Both the position numbers and the translations under genes were made by a program. Of a DNA stretch of 7,668 bases, positions 1 to 5,188 are shown one piece after another. Below the pieces are notes generated by a model. That model saw only the letters and a list, made by a program, of their open reading frames with translations. It was not told where the DNA came from and searched no databases. This stretch comes from Patulibacter sp. (GTDB lineage Bacteria > Actinomycetota > Thermoleophilia > Solirubrobacterales > Solirubrobacteraceae): assembly GCA_023268575.1 (NCBI GenBank), contig JALRCL010000034.1, positions 1 through 7,668 of the forward strand. The letters are read 5' to 3'. The number at the start of each line of letters is the position of its first letter. Within the stretch, counting starts at the first letter, position 1.

Positions 1-219
1 CGTGACCGTCGTGTCCTTCCACCGGATGACCGTGTGCTTGGCGAGGATCGTGATGCCCCGCTCGCGCTCCTGGTCGTCGGAGTCCATGATCCGCTCGGTG
101 TCCTCGCCGCGCTGCAGCGCGCCGGACTGGCGCAGCATCGCGTCGACGAGCGTCGTCTTCCCGTGGTCGACGTGGGCGACGATCGCGACGGTGCGCAGGT
201 CTTCTCGAACGGCCGGCAT
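1..219 (-). CDS. typA: TypA/BipA translational GTPase, N-terminal 73 residues (3' part outside window)
   Basis: This is the start of a ribosome-binding translational GTPase of the EF-G/LepA superfamily, used in 50S assembly and stress growth. Seen: after MPAVREDLRTVAIV comes the P-loop AHVDHGKT (residues 15-22). Then come LVDAMLRQSGAL, the IMDSDDQERERGITI stretch with switch I (RGITI, 54-58), and LAKHTVIRW. The Ala at the first P-loop position and the MDSxDxExERGITILAK block are typical of TypA rather than EF-Tu, EF-G or LepA. The ATG at 219-217 places the P-loop at the usual distance from the N-terminus. No Shine-Dalgarno precedes it. The frame stays open to base 1, so about 530 residues of a normal ~600-residue protein lie to the left. 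It shares its strand with the hydrolase unit upstream (gap 137 nt), but a hairpin lies between them and separate transcription is likely. Confidence 0.95.
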   Translation of the reverse strand, partial: MPAVREDLRTVAIVAHVDHGKTTLVDAMLRQSGALQRGEDTERIMDSDDQERERGITILAKHTVIRWKDTTVT

Positions 220-229
220 GCGACCAGGA

Positions 230-235
230 AGGGTA
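230..235 (-). promoter_or_regulatory. typA: Possible -10 hexamer of typA (TACCCT)
   Basis: On the minus strand TACCCT matches the actinobacterial TANNNT -10 pattern and ends 10 nt before the typA ATG. A transcript from it would have a leader of only a few nucleotides, which fits the absence of a Shine-Dalgarno sequence. No good -35 is visible at 16-18 bp. In GC-rich DNA such a hexamer still occurs by chance, so this is weak. Confidence 0.3.
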
Positions 236-311
236 GGGACGCGACGCCGGTGACCGCCGTGCGCCCTCGGCGGCTGCCTGGACGCCCGGGCGGCCGGACG
301 GCGGGGTCAGC

Positions 312-330
312 TCCGCGGGGCGCCCGCGGA
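312..330 (-). terminator. Hairpin after the hydrolase gene, possible terminator without U-tract
   Basis: Perfect 8-bp inverted repeat: TCCGCGGG at 312-319 and CCCGCGGA at 323-330, with a 3-nt GCG loop. It begins 26 nt past the hydrolase stop codon, between that gene and typA. No T-run follows on the minus strand, so intrinsic termination is uncertain. Actinobacterial terminators often lack a U-tract. Confidence 0.4.
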
Positions 331-356
331 ACCGACCGCCGCGACGGGGCCGTCGG

Positions 357-1271
357 TCAGCGGGCGGCGGCGACGGCGGGCCGCGCGGCGCTCGCGTCGG
401 GGCCGGGCGCGGTCTCCTGCAGGAACGCGTCGACGAGGCGGGCCAGCTCGGCCGGAGCGTCCTCCGGGACGAACGTCCGGGCGCCGTCCAGGACGAGGAA
501 GCGCGCGTCGGGGAGCGTCGCGGCGAGCCGGCGTCCGCCGCGGCGCGAGAACCACCAGTCCTGCCCGCCCCAGACGACGAGCGCCGGGCGGGGGAAGCGA
601 CGCAGGCCGGGCAGCGCGCCCATCGTGTGCGCGGGCCGGACGTCGCGGAAGAAGCGGACGAGCTCGTCGCGTACGGCGCGGGAGCGCCGCATCGGATCCA
701 GGGAGGAGGAGACGATCTCGGGCGGCAGCGGGCGGGAGGCGACCGACCAGAAGAAGGCCCGCCGCACGGGCCCCCAGCCGAACAGTCGCGCGATCGGGTG
801 TGCCAGCCCGGGGACGAGCGTGAGCCAGCGGACCGGCTTCAGGTACCGCGGCGGGAAGGCGCGGTGGTTGTCGCACGACGTCAGCACGACCCGGTCCACC
901 CGGTCGGGGTGCCGGGCGAGGACGAGCTGGCTGATGGCGCCGCCGGCGTCGTTGGCTACGAGCACGGCGCGATCCAGGCCGAGCGCATCGAGGACGGCGA
1001 CGACGATCTCCGCCTGGCCGGGCGGGGTGACGTCGGCCCCCGGGTGCAGCGGCTCGGCGTGGGACCCCAGCGGCCAGTCGGGCGTGATGCAGCGGTAGCG
1101 ACCGGTCTGCGCCAGCGGTGGCACGACGTCGCGCCAGAGGTCGCCGTTCGCCAGGCCGCCGTGCACGAACACGAGCGGGATCCCGTCCTGGGGTCCGCGC
1201 TCGCGGAGCTCGATCCGGCCCTGCGGGATCGTCACGTGGCGGCGTGCGCCGAGGCGCTCGGAGCACGACAT
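357..1271 (-). CDS. Alpha/beta-fold hydrolase with Asp nucleophile and no canonical catalytic His
   Basis: A 304-residue alpha/beta-hydrolase, probably cytoplasmic (no signal peptide). Seen: strand and oxyanion-hole motif VFVHGG (34-39), then the nucleophile elbow VANDAGG (105-111) with Asp108 where serine hydrolases have Ser. Asp is the nucleophile in haloalkane dehalogenases and epoxide hydrolases. The usual acid-strand motif appears as WGGQD (234-238), then FVPEDAP (267-273). The catalytic His expected just before this (GHF in relatives) is replaced by R265-T266-F267. The dehalogenase halide-binding Trp after the nucleophile is also absent (Ala109), so dehalogenase activity is unlikely. 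From memory, an actinobacterial subfamily shares the nucleophile Asp and a xTFV-type ending. The substrate is unknown. The ATG at 1271 follows the SnoaL-like stop after 1 nt and has no Shine-Dalgarno, which implies translational coupling. The fold is certain, the activity is not. Confidence 0.88.
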   Translation of the reverse strand: MSCSERLGARRHVTIPQGRIELRERGPQDGIPLVFVHGGLANGDLWRDVVPPLAQTGRYRCITPDWPLGSHAEPLHPGADVTPPGQAEIVVAVLDALGLDRAVLVANDAGGAISQLVLARHPDRVDRVVLTSCDNHRAFPPRYLKPVRWLTLVPGLAHPIARLFGWGPVRRAFFWSVASRPLPPEIVSSSLDPMRRSRAVRDELVRFFRDVRPAHTMGALPGLRRFPRPALVVWGGQDWWFSRRGGRRLAATLPDARFLVLDGARTFVPEDAPAELARLVDAFLQETAPGPDASAARPAVAAAR

Positions 1272-1272
1272 C

Positions 1273-1761
1273 TCAGGCCGCCGCCCGCTCGGCCCGCAGG
1301 AACGCGACGGCGGTCCGCGGCGCGGTCGCCGCGAGCCGCAGGCGCGCGACGAGGCCCGTCGCCGGCCGGACGTCGAGGAAGGTCCAGGCGTGGTGCTCCA
1401 CGACGCGGCCGCTGTCGTCGAAGCGCCAGCTCTCCATCCCGCGAACGCGGTCGCTGCGACCGATCGTCCCCTCCCAGCGGTTCACGATCACGTCGTCGTC
1501 GGCGGCCACGAGCGTCTTGCGCACCCGGAACCCGCGCCGCGCCCCGGCTCCCAGCGTCACCTGCCACGCGCGCTGGATCGCGGCAGCGCCGCGATGGTCC
1601 TCGTGCGCGCCGTCCGTGACGAGCTCCAGGACGGCATCGGCCGCGTAGATCGCGGCGGCGCCCGTCGCGTCATGGGCGTTCGTCAGGCGCTCGGCCTCCG
1701 CGAGGAACGCGTGGGCGTCGGTCGGGCGCCGGAGCGCGGGTCGGTCGGTCGTGGCCGGCAT
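1273..1761 (-). CDS. SnoaL/NTF2-like small protein (polyketide-cyclase-type fold)
   Basis: A 162-residue protein matching the NTF2-like/SnoaL superfamily, whose members are cone-shaped alpha+beta barrels that bind or isomerise small molecules. Seen: an N-terminal helix (AFLAEAERLTNAHD, 18-31), IYAADAVLELV (38-48), DHRGAAAIQRAW (55-66), then strands VIVNRWEGTI (91-100), MESWRFDDSGRVVEHHAWTF (109-128). This is the usual SnoaL order. Catalytic residues cannot be assigned. The open frame extends upstream to 1923, but that would cross the divergent promoter. The ATG at 1761 has a GAGAGG-type Shine-Dalgarno 4-5 nt upstream (1766-1771 region) and gives a normal length. It is the first gene of the pair with the hydrolase. 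The partner hydrolase and the divergent TetR suggest an inducible small-molecule conversion, but this is inference. A general NTF2-like protein of no catalytic role is possible. Confidence 0.85.
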   Translation of the reverse strand: MPATTDRPALRRPTDAHAFLAEAERLTNAHDATGAAAIYAADAVLELVTDGAHEDHRGAAAIQRAWQVTLGAGARRGFRVRKTLVAADDDVIVNRWEGTIGRSDRVRGMESWRFDDSGRVVEHHAWTFLDVRPATGLVARLRLAATAPRTAVAFLRAERAAA

Positions 1762-1780
1762 GGCGTCCTCTCGTGCAACG

Positions 1781-1828
1781 ATTGCAAGAAGTTGCCGGAG
1801 CGTACTGGCTCGCCGAACTTCTTGCAAT
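1781..1828. promoter_or_regulatory. Two-tier inverted repeat in the divergent region, likely TetR operator
   Basis: Perfect 13-bp arms ATTGCAAGAAGTT (1781-1793) and AACTTCTTGCAAT (1816-1828) with a 22-bp spacer. An inner 4-bp pair, GAGC (1798-1801) and GCTC (1808-1811), shares exactly the same dyad centre at 1804.5. Each arm carries the palindrome TTGCAA (1782-1787 and 1822-1827), centres 40 bp apart. The arms are AT-richer than the surroundings. The site lies between the SnoaL-like and TetR starts, the classic place for an autoregulated TetR operator. Confidence 0.8.
1799..1827 (-). promoter_or_regulatory. Promoter of the SnoaL-like/hydrolase pair
   Basis: On the minus strand TTGCAA (1827-1822) is a fair -35 element. 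Exactly 17 bp later TACGCT (1804-1799) fits the TANNNT -10 pattern. Transcription would start near 1792, giving a ~30-nt leader with the Shine-Dalgarno of the SnoaL-like gene. The -35 lies within the right arm of the inverted repeat and the start site falls in the left arm, so a bound repressor would block it. The mirror-image hexamer for the plus strand (CTGGCT after TTGCAA at 1782-1787) is much poorer, so the tetR promoter is probably weaker. Confidence 0.55.
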
Positions 1829-1837
1829 GCTTCCACG

Positions 1838-2458
1838 ATGGATCCGCGCCGTCGCCGGACGATCGACGCCCTCCGCGCCGCGGCGCGGGACGCGTTCGAG
1901 GGCCGGACGCTCGAGGAGGTCACCGTCGAGGAGATCGCGGCCCGCGCCGGGGTGGCCGTCGGATCGATCTACAACCACTTCGGGTCGAAGGCCGGGCTCT
2001 ACGTCGCCGTCGTCGAGCAGGCGCTGGACGCCGACCGCGCGCACATGGACCGCGCCTACGACGACCACGCGGGACCCGTCGACCAGATCGAGGCCGCGGC
2101 GCAGGAGTACCTCGCCTTCTACCTCGAGCACCCCGAGCACTTCCGCCTCCTCGCCGCGCCGCCCGAGCCCGGGCGCTACCCCGCCGGGCGCGAGGTCGCC
2201 GACCTGCTCGCCGACCGCGTCGCGGAGCAGAACGAGCGGCTCGTGGCCGCGATCCGCGAGGGCGTCGCCCGAGGCACCCTCCGCGACGTCGATCCCGAGC
2301 TCGTGGCGACGGCGCTCTGGGCGGCGTGGAACGGGATCATCGGCCTCGGATGGCGCCCGGACCGCCTGCGCCGGGAGCCCGAGGAGCTGCGCCGATTGCT
2401 GGCCGCGGCGACCGACCTGGTGCGGCATGGGCTGCTCCCACCCGACGGCGAGCTCTAG
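1838..2458 (+). CDS. TetR/AcrR-family transcriptional regulator
   Basis: A 206-residue one-component repressor. Seen: the N-terminal DNA-binding domain with helix-turn-helix from about 28 to 57. It contains VTVEEIAARAGVA and the recognition-helix signature GSIYNHFGSKAGLY (42-55), which is diagnostic for TetR. The rest is helical and holds the ligand-binding and dimer region, including EYLAFYLEHPEHF (90-102) and WAAWNGIIGLGW (161-172). It cannot be assigned to a subfamily or ligand. The ATG at 1838 is chosen because it leaves the usual ~27 residues before the helix-turn-helix. An in-frame ATG at 1751 would run through the operator. No Shine-Dalgarno is visible. It is transcribed divergently from the SnoaL-like/hydrolase pair, and its start lies 9 nt past the inverted repeat, so it very probably represses both itself and that pair. 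The protease gene follows after 17 nt. Confidence 0.95.
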   Translation: MDPRRRRTIDALRAAARDAFEGRTLEEVTVEEIAARAGVAVGSIYNHFGSKAGLYVAVVEQALDADRAHMDRAYDDHAGPVDQIEAAAQEYLAFYLEHPEHFRLLAAPPEPGRYPAGREVADLLADRVAEQNERLVAAIREGVARGTLRDVDPELVATALWAAWNGIIGLGWRPDRLRREPEELRRLLAAATDLVRHGLLPPDGEL

Positions 2459-2463
2459 ACCGT

Positions 2464-2469
2464 TACCCT
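2464..2469 (+). promoter_or_regulatory. Possible leaderless -10 hexamer of the protease gene
   Basis: TACCCT (TANNNT pattern) lies at -12 to -7 relative to the protease ATG. That is the spacing expected if transcription starts at the A of the start codon. No Shine-Dalgarno is present, which agrees. No convincing -35 is seen, and the hexamer falls in the 17-nt gap after tetR, so read-through from tetR is an equally good explanation. Confidence 0.3.
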
Positions 2470-2475
2470 CGCGCC

Positions 2476-3264
2476 ATGCGGCCCGGTCGCACGGCGACCG
2501 GCGCCGCCCTCACGCTCCTGCTCGCGCTGCTCGCCGCCGCGCCGGCGGGCGCGGTGATCGACGGGCGTCGCGTGGCGCCCGAGGCCTACCCGCAGGTCGT
2601 CGCGCTCGACGACACGTGCTCCGGGGCGCTCATCGCCCCCGATCGGATCCTCACCGCCGGCCACTGCACCGACCAGCTCCGGGCCGGGTTCGGCGTCCGG
2701 TTCGCCGGTCGGGCGGCCGGCGGCGCGCGGTACGTCGTCACGCGGCTCGTCACCGCGCCGGGCTACCGGTACCAGTCCGGGCGCGTCCCGGCCGAGCCGC
2801 TCAACGACCTCGCGGTGGCGCAGCTCGACCGCCCGGTCGTCGGCGTCGAGCCGCTCGAGCTCGACGAGCGGGCCGTCCGGCAGGGCGAGCGCCTGCGCCT
2901 GGCGGGCTACGGCACGACCGCCCCGTCGCACCCGATCTTCGGGACCCTGCGCGCGGCCGACGTCGTCTCGCTGTCGAACACCACCTGCCGCCGGGCCCTG
3001 CGCCGCCGCGACGCCGAGCAGGGCTCGCAGCTGCGCACGCACATGCTCTGCACGCGCGGCCGGACCGGTCCGCCGTTCGCGTCGGGCTGCTTCGGCGACA
3101 GCGGCGCGCCGCTGCTGCGCCGCGACCGCGCGCGCGGCCGCTGGCTCGTCGTCGGCGTCGACTCGTGGGGCCTGGCCTGCGGGACCGACCGGGGCGACCC
3201 GGAGGTCTTCGTGCGGGTCGCGTCGTTCCTCGCGTTCCTCCGCGGCCCGCTGCCCGTCGACTAG
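2476..3264 (+). CDS. Secreted chymotrypsin-fold (S1) serine protease
   Basis: A 262-residue exported endopeptidase. Seen: a signal peptide (residues 1-26, basic start, leucine-rich core, likely cut after AGA). The catalytic triad is His63 in TAGHC, Asp111 in NDLAV and Ser209 in GDSGAP. Six cysteines sit where S1 proteases form three disulfides: 48/64, 171/192 and 205/235. SWG (230-232) forms the substrate-binding strand. The residue at chymotrypsin position 189 is Ser203, not the Asp of trypsin, so cleavage after Arg/Lys is not predicted. Gly197 of GDSGGP is Ala211. The predicted mature N-terminus VIDG aligns with the activating IVGG, so signal peptidase cleavage alone could yield active enzyme. 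It starts 17 nt after tetR. Whether it belongs to the TetR regulon is unknown. The target is unknown. Confidence 0.93.
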   Translation: MRPGRTATGAALTLLLALLAAAPAGAVIDGRRVAPEAYPQVVALDDTCSGALIAPDRILTAGHCTDQLRAGFGVRFAGRAAGGARYVVTRLVTAPGYRYQSGRVPAEPLNDLAVAQLDRPVVGVEPLELDERAVRQGERLRLAGYGTTAPSHPIFGTLRAADVVSLSNTTCRRALRRRDAEQGSQLRTHMLCTRGRTGPPFASGCFGDSGAPLLRRDRARGRWLVVGVDSWGLACGTDRGDPEVFVRVASFLAFLRGPLPVD

Positions 3265-3305
3265 CCGCGCTGCCCCGCAGCGCTCGTGGGGCCGGCACCG
3301 GCGAC

Positions 3306-3327
3306 GGTCACCGGTCGGTCACACGGG
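3306..3327 (+). promoter_or_regulatory. PHO-box-like tandem 11-bp repeats upstream of phoD
   Basis: Two adjacent 11-bp units, GGTCACCGGTC (3306-3316) and GGTCACACGGG (3317-3327), both begin GGTCAC. Actinobacterial PhoP binds direct-repeat units of 11 bp with a GTTCACC-like core, usually two or more in tandem. Spacing, orientation and the downstream alkaline phosphatase all agree with such a site. It lies about 110 bp before the phoD start. No clear third unit is seen on either side. No clear -10 element could be fixed in the GC-rich DNA between it and the gene. Confidence 0.55.
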
Positions 3328-3363
3328 CGGCGCCCTCCGGTGGTTCGATCGGCGCGTTCCCCC

Positions 3364-3393
3364 GGGGCGGGTCGCCCCCACGCGGTCGCCCCC
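3364..3393 (+). repeat. Short hairpin and 10-bp direct repeat in the phoD leader
   Basis: GGTCGCCCCC occurs at 3370-3379 and again at 3384-3393 (14-bp period). The first copy also forms the right half of a 6-bp stem, GGGGCG (3364-3369) with CGCCCC (3373-3378), loop GGT. This lies between the PHO-box-like repeats and the phoD ribosome-binding site. It could be a leader structure or regulator half-sites. GC-biased sequence can give this by chance. Confidence 0.3.
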
Positions 3394-3424
3394 GGCCGCC
3401 CGACCCGTCCGCGATCCCCCGATG

Positions 3425-3430
3425 AGGAGG
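3425..3430 (+). promoter_or_regulatory. phoD: Strong Shine-Dalgarno AGGAGG that decides the phoD start
   Basis: AGGAGG lies 6 nt before the GTG at 3437. It overlaps an in-frame ATG at 3422-3424, which itself has no ribosome-binding site. The motif therefore argues that GTG-3437 is the real start and that the upstream ATG is chance. It is one of the few good Shine-Dalgarno sites in the window. Confidence 0.75.
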
Positions 3431-3436
3431 TCCAGC

Positions 3437-4996
3437 GTGTCGTCCCTGACCCGTCGATCCCTGCTGCGCTCCGGTCTCGCCGGCGCCACCGTCGCCGCCG
3501 CCACCGGCTTCCCGGTCGCCACGACGTTCGCCCGCACGAGCGTGGCGCTCCCCTCGACCCCGTGGGCGCTCGGCGTCGCCTCCGGCGATCCGTCGCCGGA
3601 CGGCGTCGTGCTCTGGACCCGGCTGGCCACCGACGCGCTCGGCGTGGAGCGGATCGGCCCCGACCGCGTCCGCGTCCGCTGGGAGGTCGCCGAGGACGAG
3701 GGGTTCCGCAAGGTCGTGCGGACCGGCGCGACGGTCGCCGAGCGCCGGGCCGCCCACAGCGTCCACGTCGAGCTCGACGGCCTGCAGCCGCACCGCGAGT
3801 ACTGGTACCGCTTCGCGGTCGGCAGCCCGGCGAGCCTCGACATCAGCCCGATCGGGCGGACCCGTACCGCGCCCGCGTTCGGTGCCGCGCCCGAGGCGCT
3901 GCGCTTCGCGTTCGCCAGCTGTCAGCACCTCGAGGCCGGCTACTACACGGCCTGGAAGGACGTGGCCCGGCAGGACCTCGACCTCGTCCTGCACCTCGGC
4001 GACTACATCTACGAGGGCGGCCCGGGCGCGCCGACGCAGCCCCGCCAGCACGTCGGGCGCGAGATCACGTCGCTCTTCGACTACCGCCGCCGCCTCGCGC
4101 AGTACCGCTCCGACCCGGACCTGCGCGCCGCGCACGCGGCGCACCCGTTCGTCGTCATCTGGGACGACCACGAGGTCGACAACAACTACGCCGGGCTCGT
4201 CAGCCAGGACGACGACCCCGAGGACGTCTTCGCGACGCGGCGGGCCGCCGCCTACCGCGCGTACTACGAGCACATGCCGCTGCGCCGCCGCTCGCGCAAC
4301 CGCGGCCCGAACCTCCTGCTCGACCGCACGCTGCCCTACGGCGACCTCGCGCAGTTCACGATGCTCGACACGCGCCAGTACCGCGCCGACCAGGCGTGCG
4401 GCGACGGCAACAAGGAGCCGTGCGAGGGCTGGGACGACCCGAGTCGGACGTTCCTCGGCGCCGACCAGGAGCGCCGGGTGCTCGGTGCGCTCGAGCGGTC
4501 CGGTGCCCGCTGGAACGTCATCGGCAACCAGATCCCCCTGACGGCGATCGACCAGCAGGCCGGTCCCGGGCAGAAGCTCTACATGGACGGCTGGGCCGGC
4601 TACCCGGTCGCGCGCGACCGGTTCCTCCAGGGCCTGGCGGACCGGCGCGTGCGCAACCCGCTCGTCGTGACCGGCGACGTCCACGCCTCGTGGGCCTGCC
4701 AGGTGAACCGCGACGTCCGCGACCCCGCGTCGAGCCCGGTCGCCGTCGAGCTCATCGGCACGTCGATCACCTCCGGCGGCGACGGCACGACCGACGCGCC
4801 GAGCCCGGTGCTGTCCGACAACCCCCAGGTGAAGTTCCAGCAGAGCCGGCGCGGCTACGTCCACGTCGAGCTCACCCGGGCCCGCGCGACGGCCGAGTTC
4901 CGTCACCTGCCCTACGTCACGCGGCCGGACGCGCCGATCGGCGTGGCGGCGCGCTTCACGGTGCCCGACGGCCGGCCGGAGCTCCAGCCGGCCTGA
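3437..4996 (+). CDS. phoD: PhoD-family alkaline phosphatase/phosphodiesterase, Tat-exported
   Basis: A 519-residue enzyme that releases phosphate from phosphomono- and diesters outside the cytoplasm. Seen: a Tat signal with TRRSLL (5-10) and a hydrophobic stretch to about residue 35. The PhoD N-terminal domain carries ASGDPSPDGVVLWTRL (48-63). The metallophosphatase core has FASC (Cys162), HLGDYIYEGG (Asp189), WDDHEVDNNY (242-251), LDTRQYR, GNQIP and TGDVHASW (Asp414, His416), then ELIGTSITSGG. Cys162 and the Asp/His residues match the Fe/Ca centre described for Bacillus PhoD, so the enzyme looks intact. Length is normal for the family. GTG-3437 is preferred over an ATG five codons upstream because AGGAGG lies between them. 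PHO-box-like repeats about 110 bp upstream suggest PhoP induction in low phosphate. A strong hairpin follows. Specificity (mono- or diesterase) cannot be read from sequence. Confidence 0.95.
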   Translation: MSSLTRRSLLRSGLAGATVAAATGFPVATTFARTSVALPSTPWALGVASGDPSPDGVVLWTRLATDALGVERIGPDRVRVRWEVAEDEGFRKVVRTGATVAERRAAHSVHVELDGLQPHREYWYRFAVGSPASLDISPIGRTRTAPAFGAAPEALRFAFASCQHLEAGYYTAWKDVARQDLDLVLHLGDYIYEGGPGAPTQPRQHVGREITSLFDYRRRLAQYRSDPDLRAAHAAHPFVVIWDDHEVDNNYAGLVSQDDDPEDVFATRRAAAYRAYYEHMPLRRRSRNRGPNLLLDRTLPYGDLAQFTMLDTRQYRADQACGDGNKEPCEGWDDPSRTFLGADQERRVLGALERSGARWNVIGNQIPLTAIDQQAGPGQKLYMDGWAGYPVARDRFLQGLADRRVRNPLVVTGDVHASWACQVNRDVRDPASSPVAVELIGTSITSGGDGTTDAPSPVLSDNPQVKFQQSRRGYVHVELTRARATAEFRHLPYVTRPDAPIGVAARFTVPDGRPELQPA

Positions 4997-5018
4997 GCCG
5001 CGGCCCGGCCGCCGGTCG

Positions 5019-5045
5019 GCGCCGCGACCGACGTCGTCGCGGCGC
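5019..5045 (+). terminator. Strong hairpin after phoD, probable terminator
   Basis: A perfect 10-bp stem, GCGCCGCGAC (5019-5028) with GTCGCGGCGC (5036-5045), and a 7-nt loop. It begins 22 nt after the phoD stop codon. No T-run follows, as is common in GC-rich actinobacteria. It probably separates phoD from the next gene. Confidence 0.6.
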
Positions 5046-5172
5046 GCTCGGCACCGGCGGTGAGCGCGCGCGGAGCCGGGCCGGCGTCGCGCCGATCGAG
5101 CGCGGCGACGCGCCGGGATCGCGTGGGTCGGACCCTCGACCGGGGAAGCTGTCCCCCGGACGTTCCCCGACC

Positions 5173-5177
5173 GGAGG
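5173..5177 (+). promoter_or_regulatory. Ribosome-binding site of the glutamate-synthase-like gene
   Basis: GGAGG lies 11 nt before the GTG at 5189. Spacing is a little long but this is the only purine-rich motif near. A short imperfect stem precedes it (GGGGA at 5142-5146 with TCCCC at 5152-5156), of unknown meaning. Confidence 0.5.
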
Positions 5178-5188
5178 CCTCCCTCACC

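Noticed and set aside
307..1266. A 319-codon minus-strand frame overlapping the alpha/beta-hydrolase
   Set aside because: It is Arg/Pro-rich without motifs, whereas the other phase gives HGG, the NDAGG elbow and FVPEDAP of the hydrolase fold.
357..1271. Calling the hydrolase a haloalkane dehalogenase because of its Asp nucleophile
   Set aside because: The Trp next to the nucleophile that holds the halide is Ala, and the catalytic His is missing.
1762..1923. N-terminal extension of the SnoaL-like frame to an upstream start
   Set aside because: It would read through the operator and the tetR start, and adds 54 Arg/Ser/Ala-rich residues with no SnoaL similarity. The ATG at 1761 has its own Shine-Dalgarno.
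3291..3302. GCCGG/CCGGC hairpin after the protease as a terminator
   Set aside because: The loop would be only 2 nt (or the stem 4 bp), with no T-run; too weak to call.
5125..5135. GGGTC-G-GACCC palindrome upstream of the glutamate-synthase-like gene as an operator
   Set aside because: It is an 11-bp odd-centred palindrome made of G and C runs, is single-copy here, and has no candidate regulator nearby; chance is likely.
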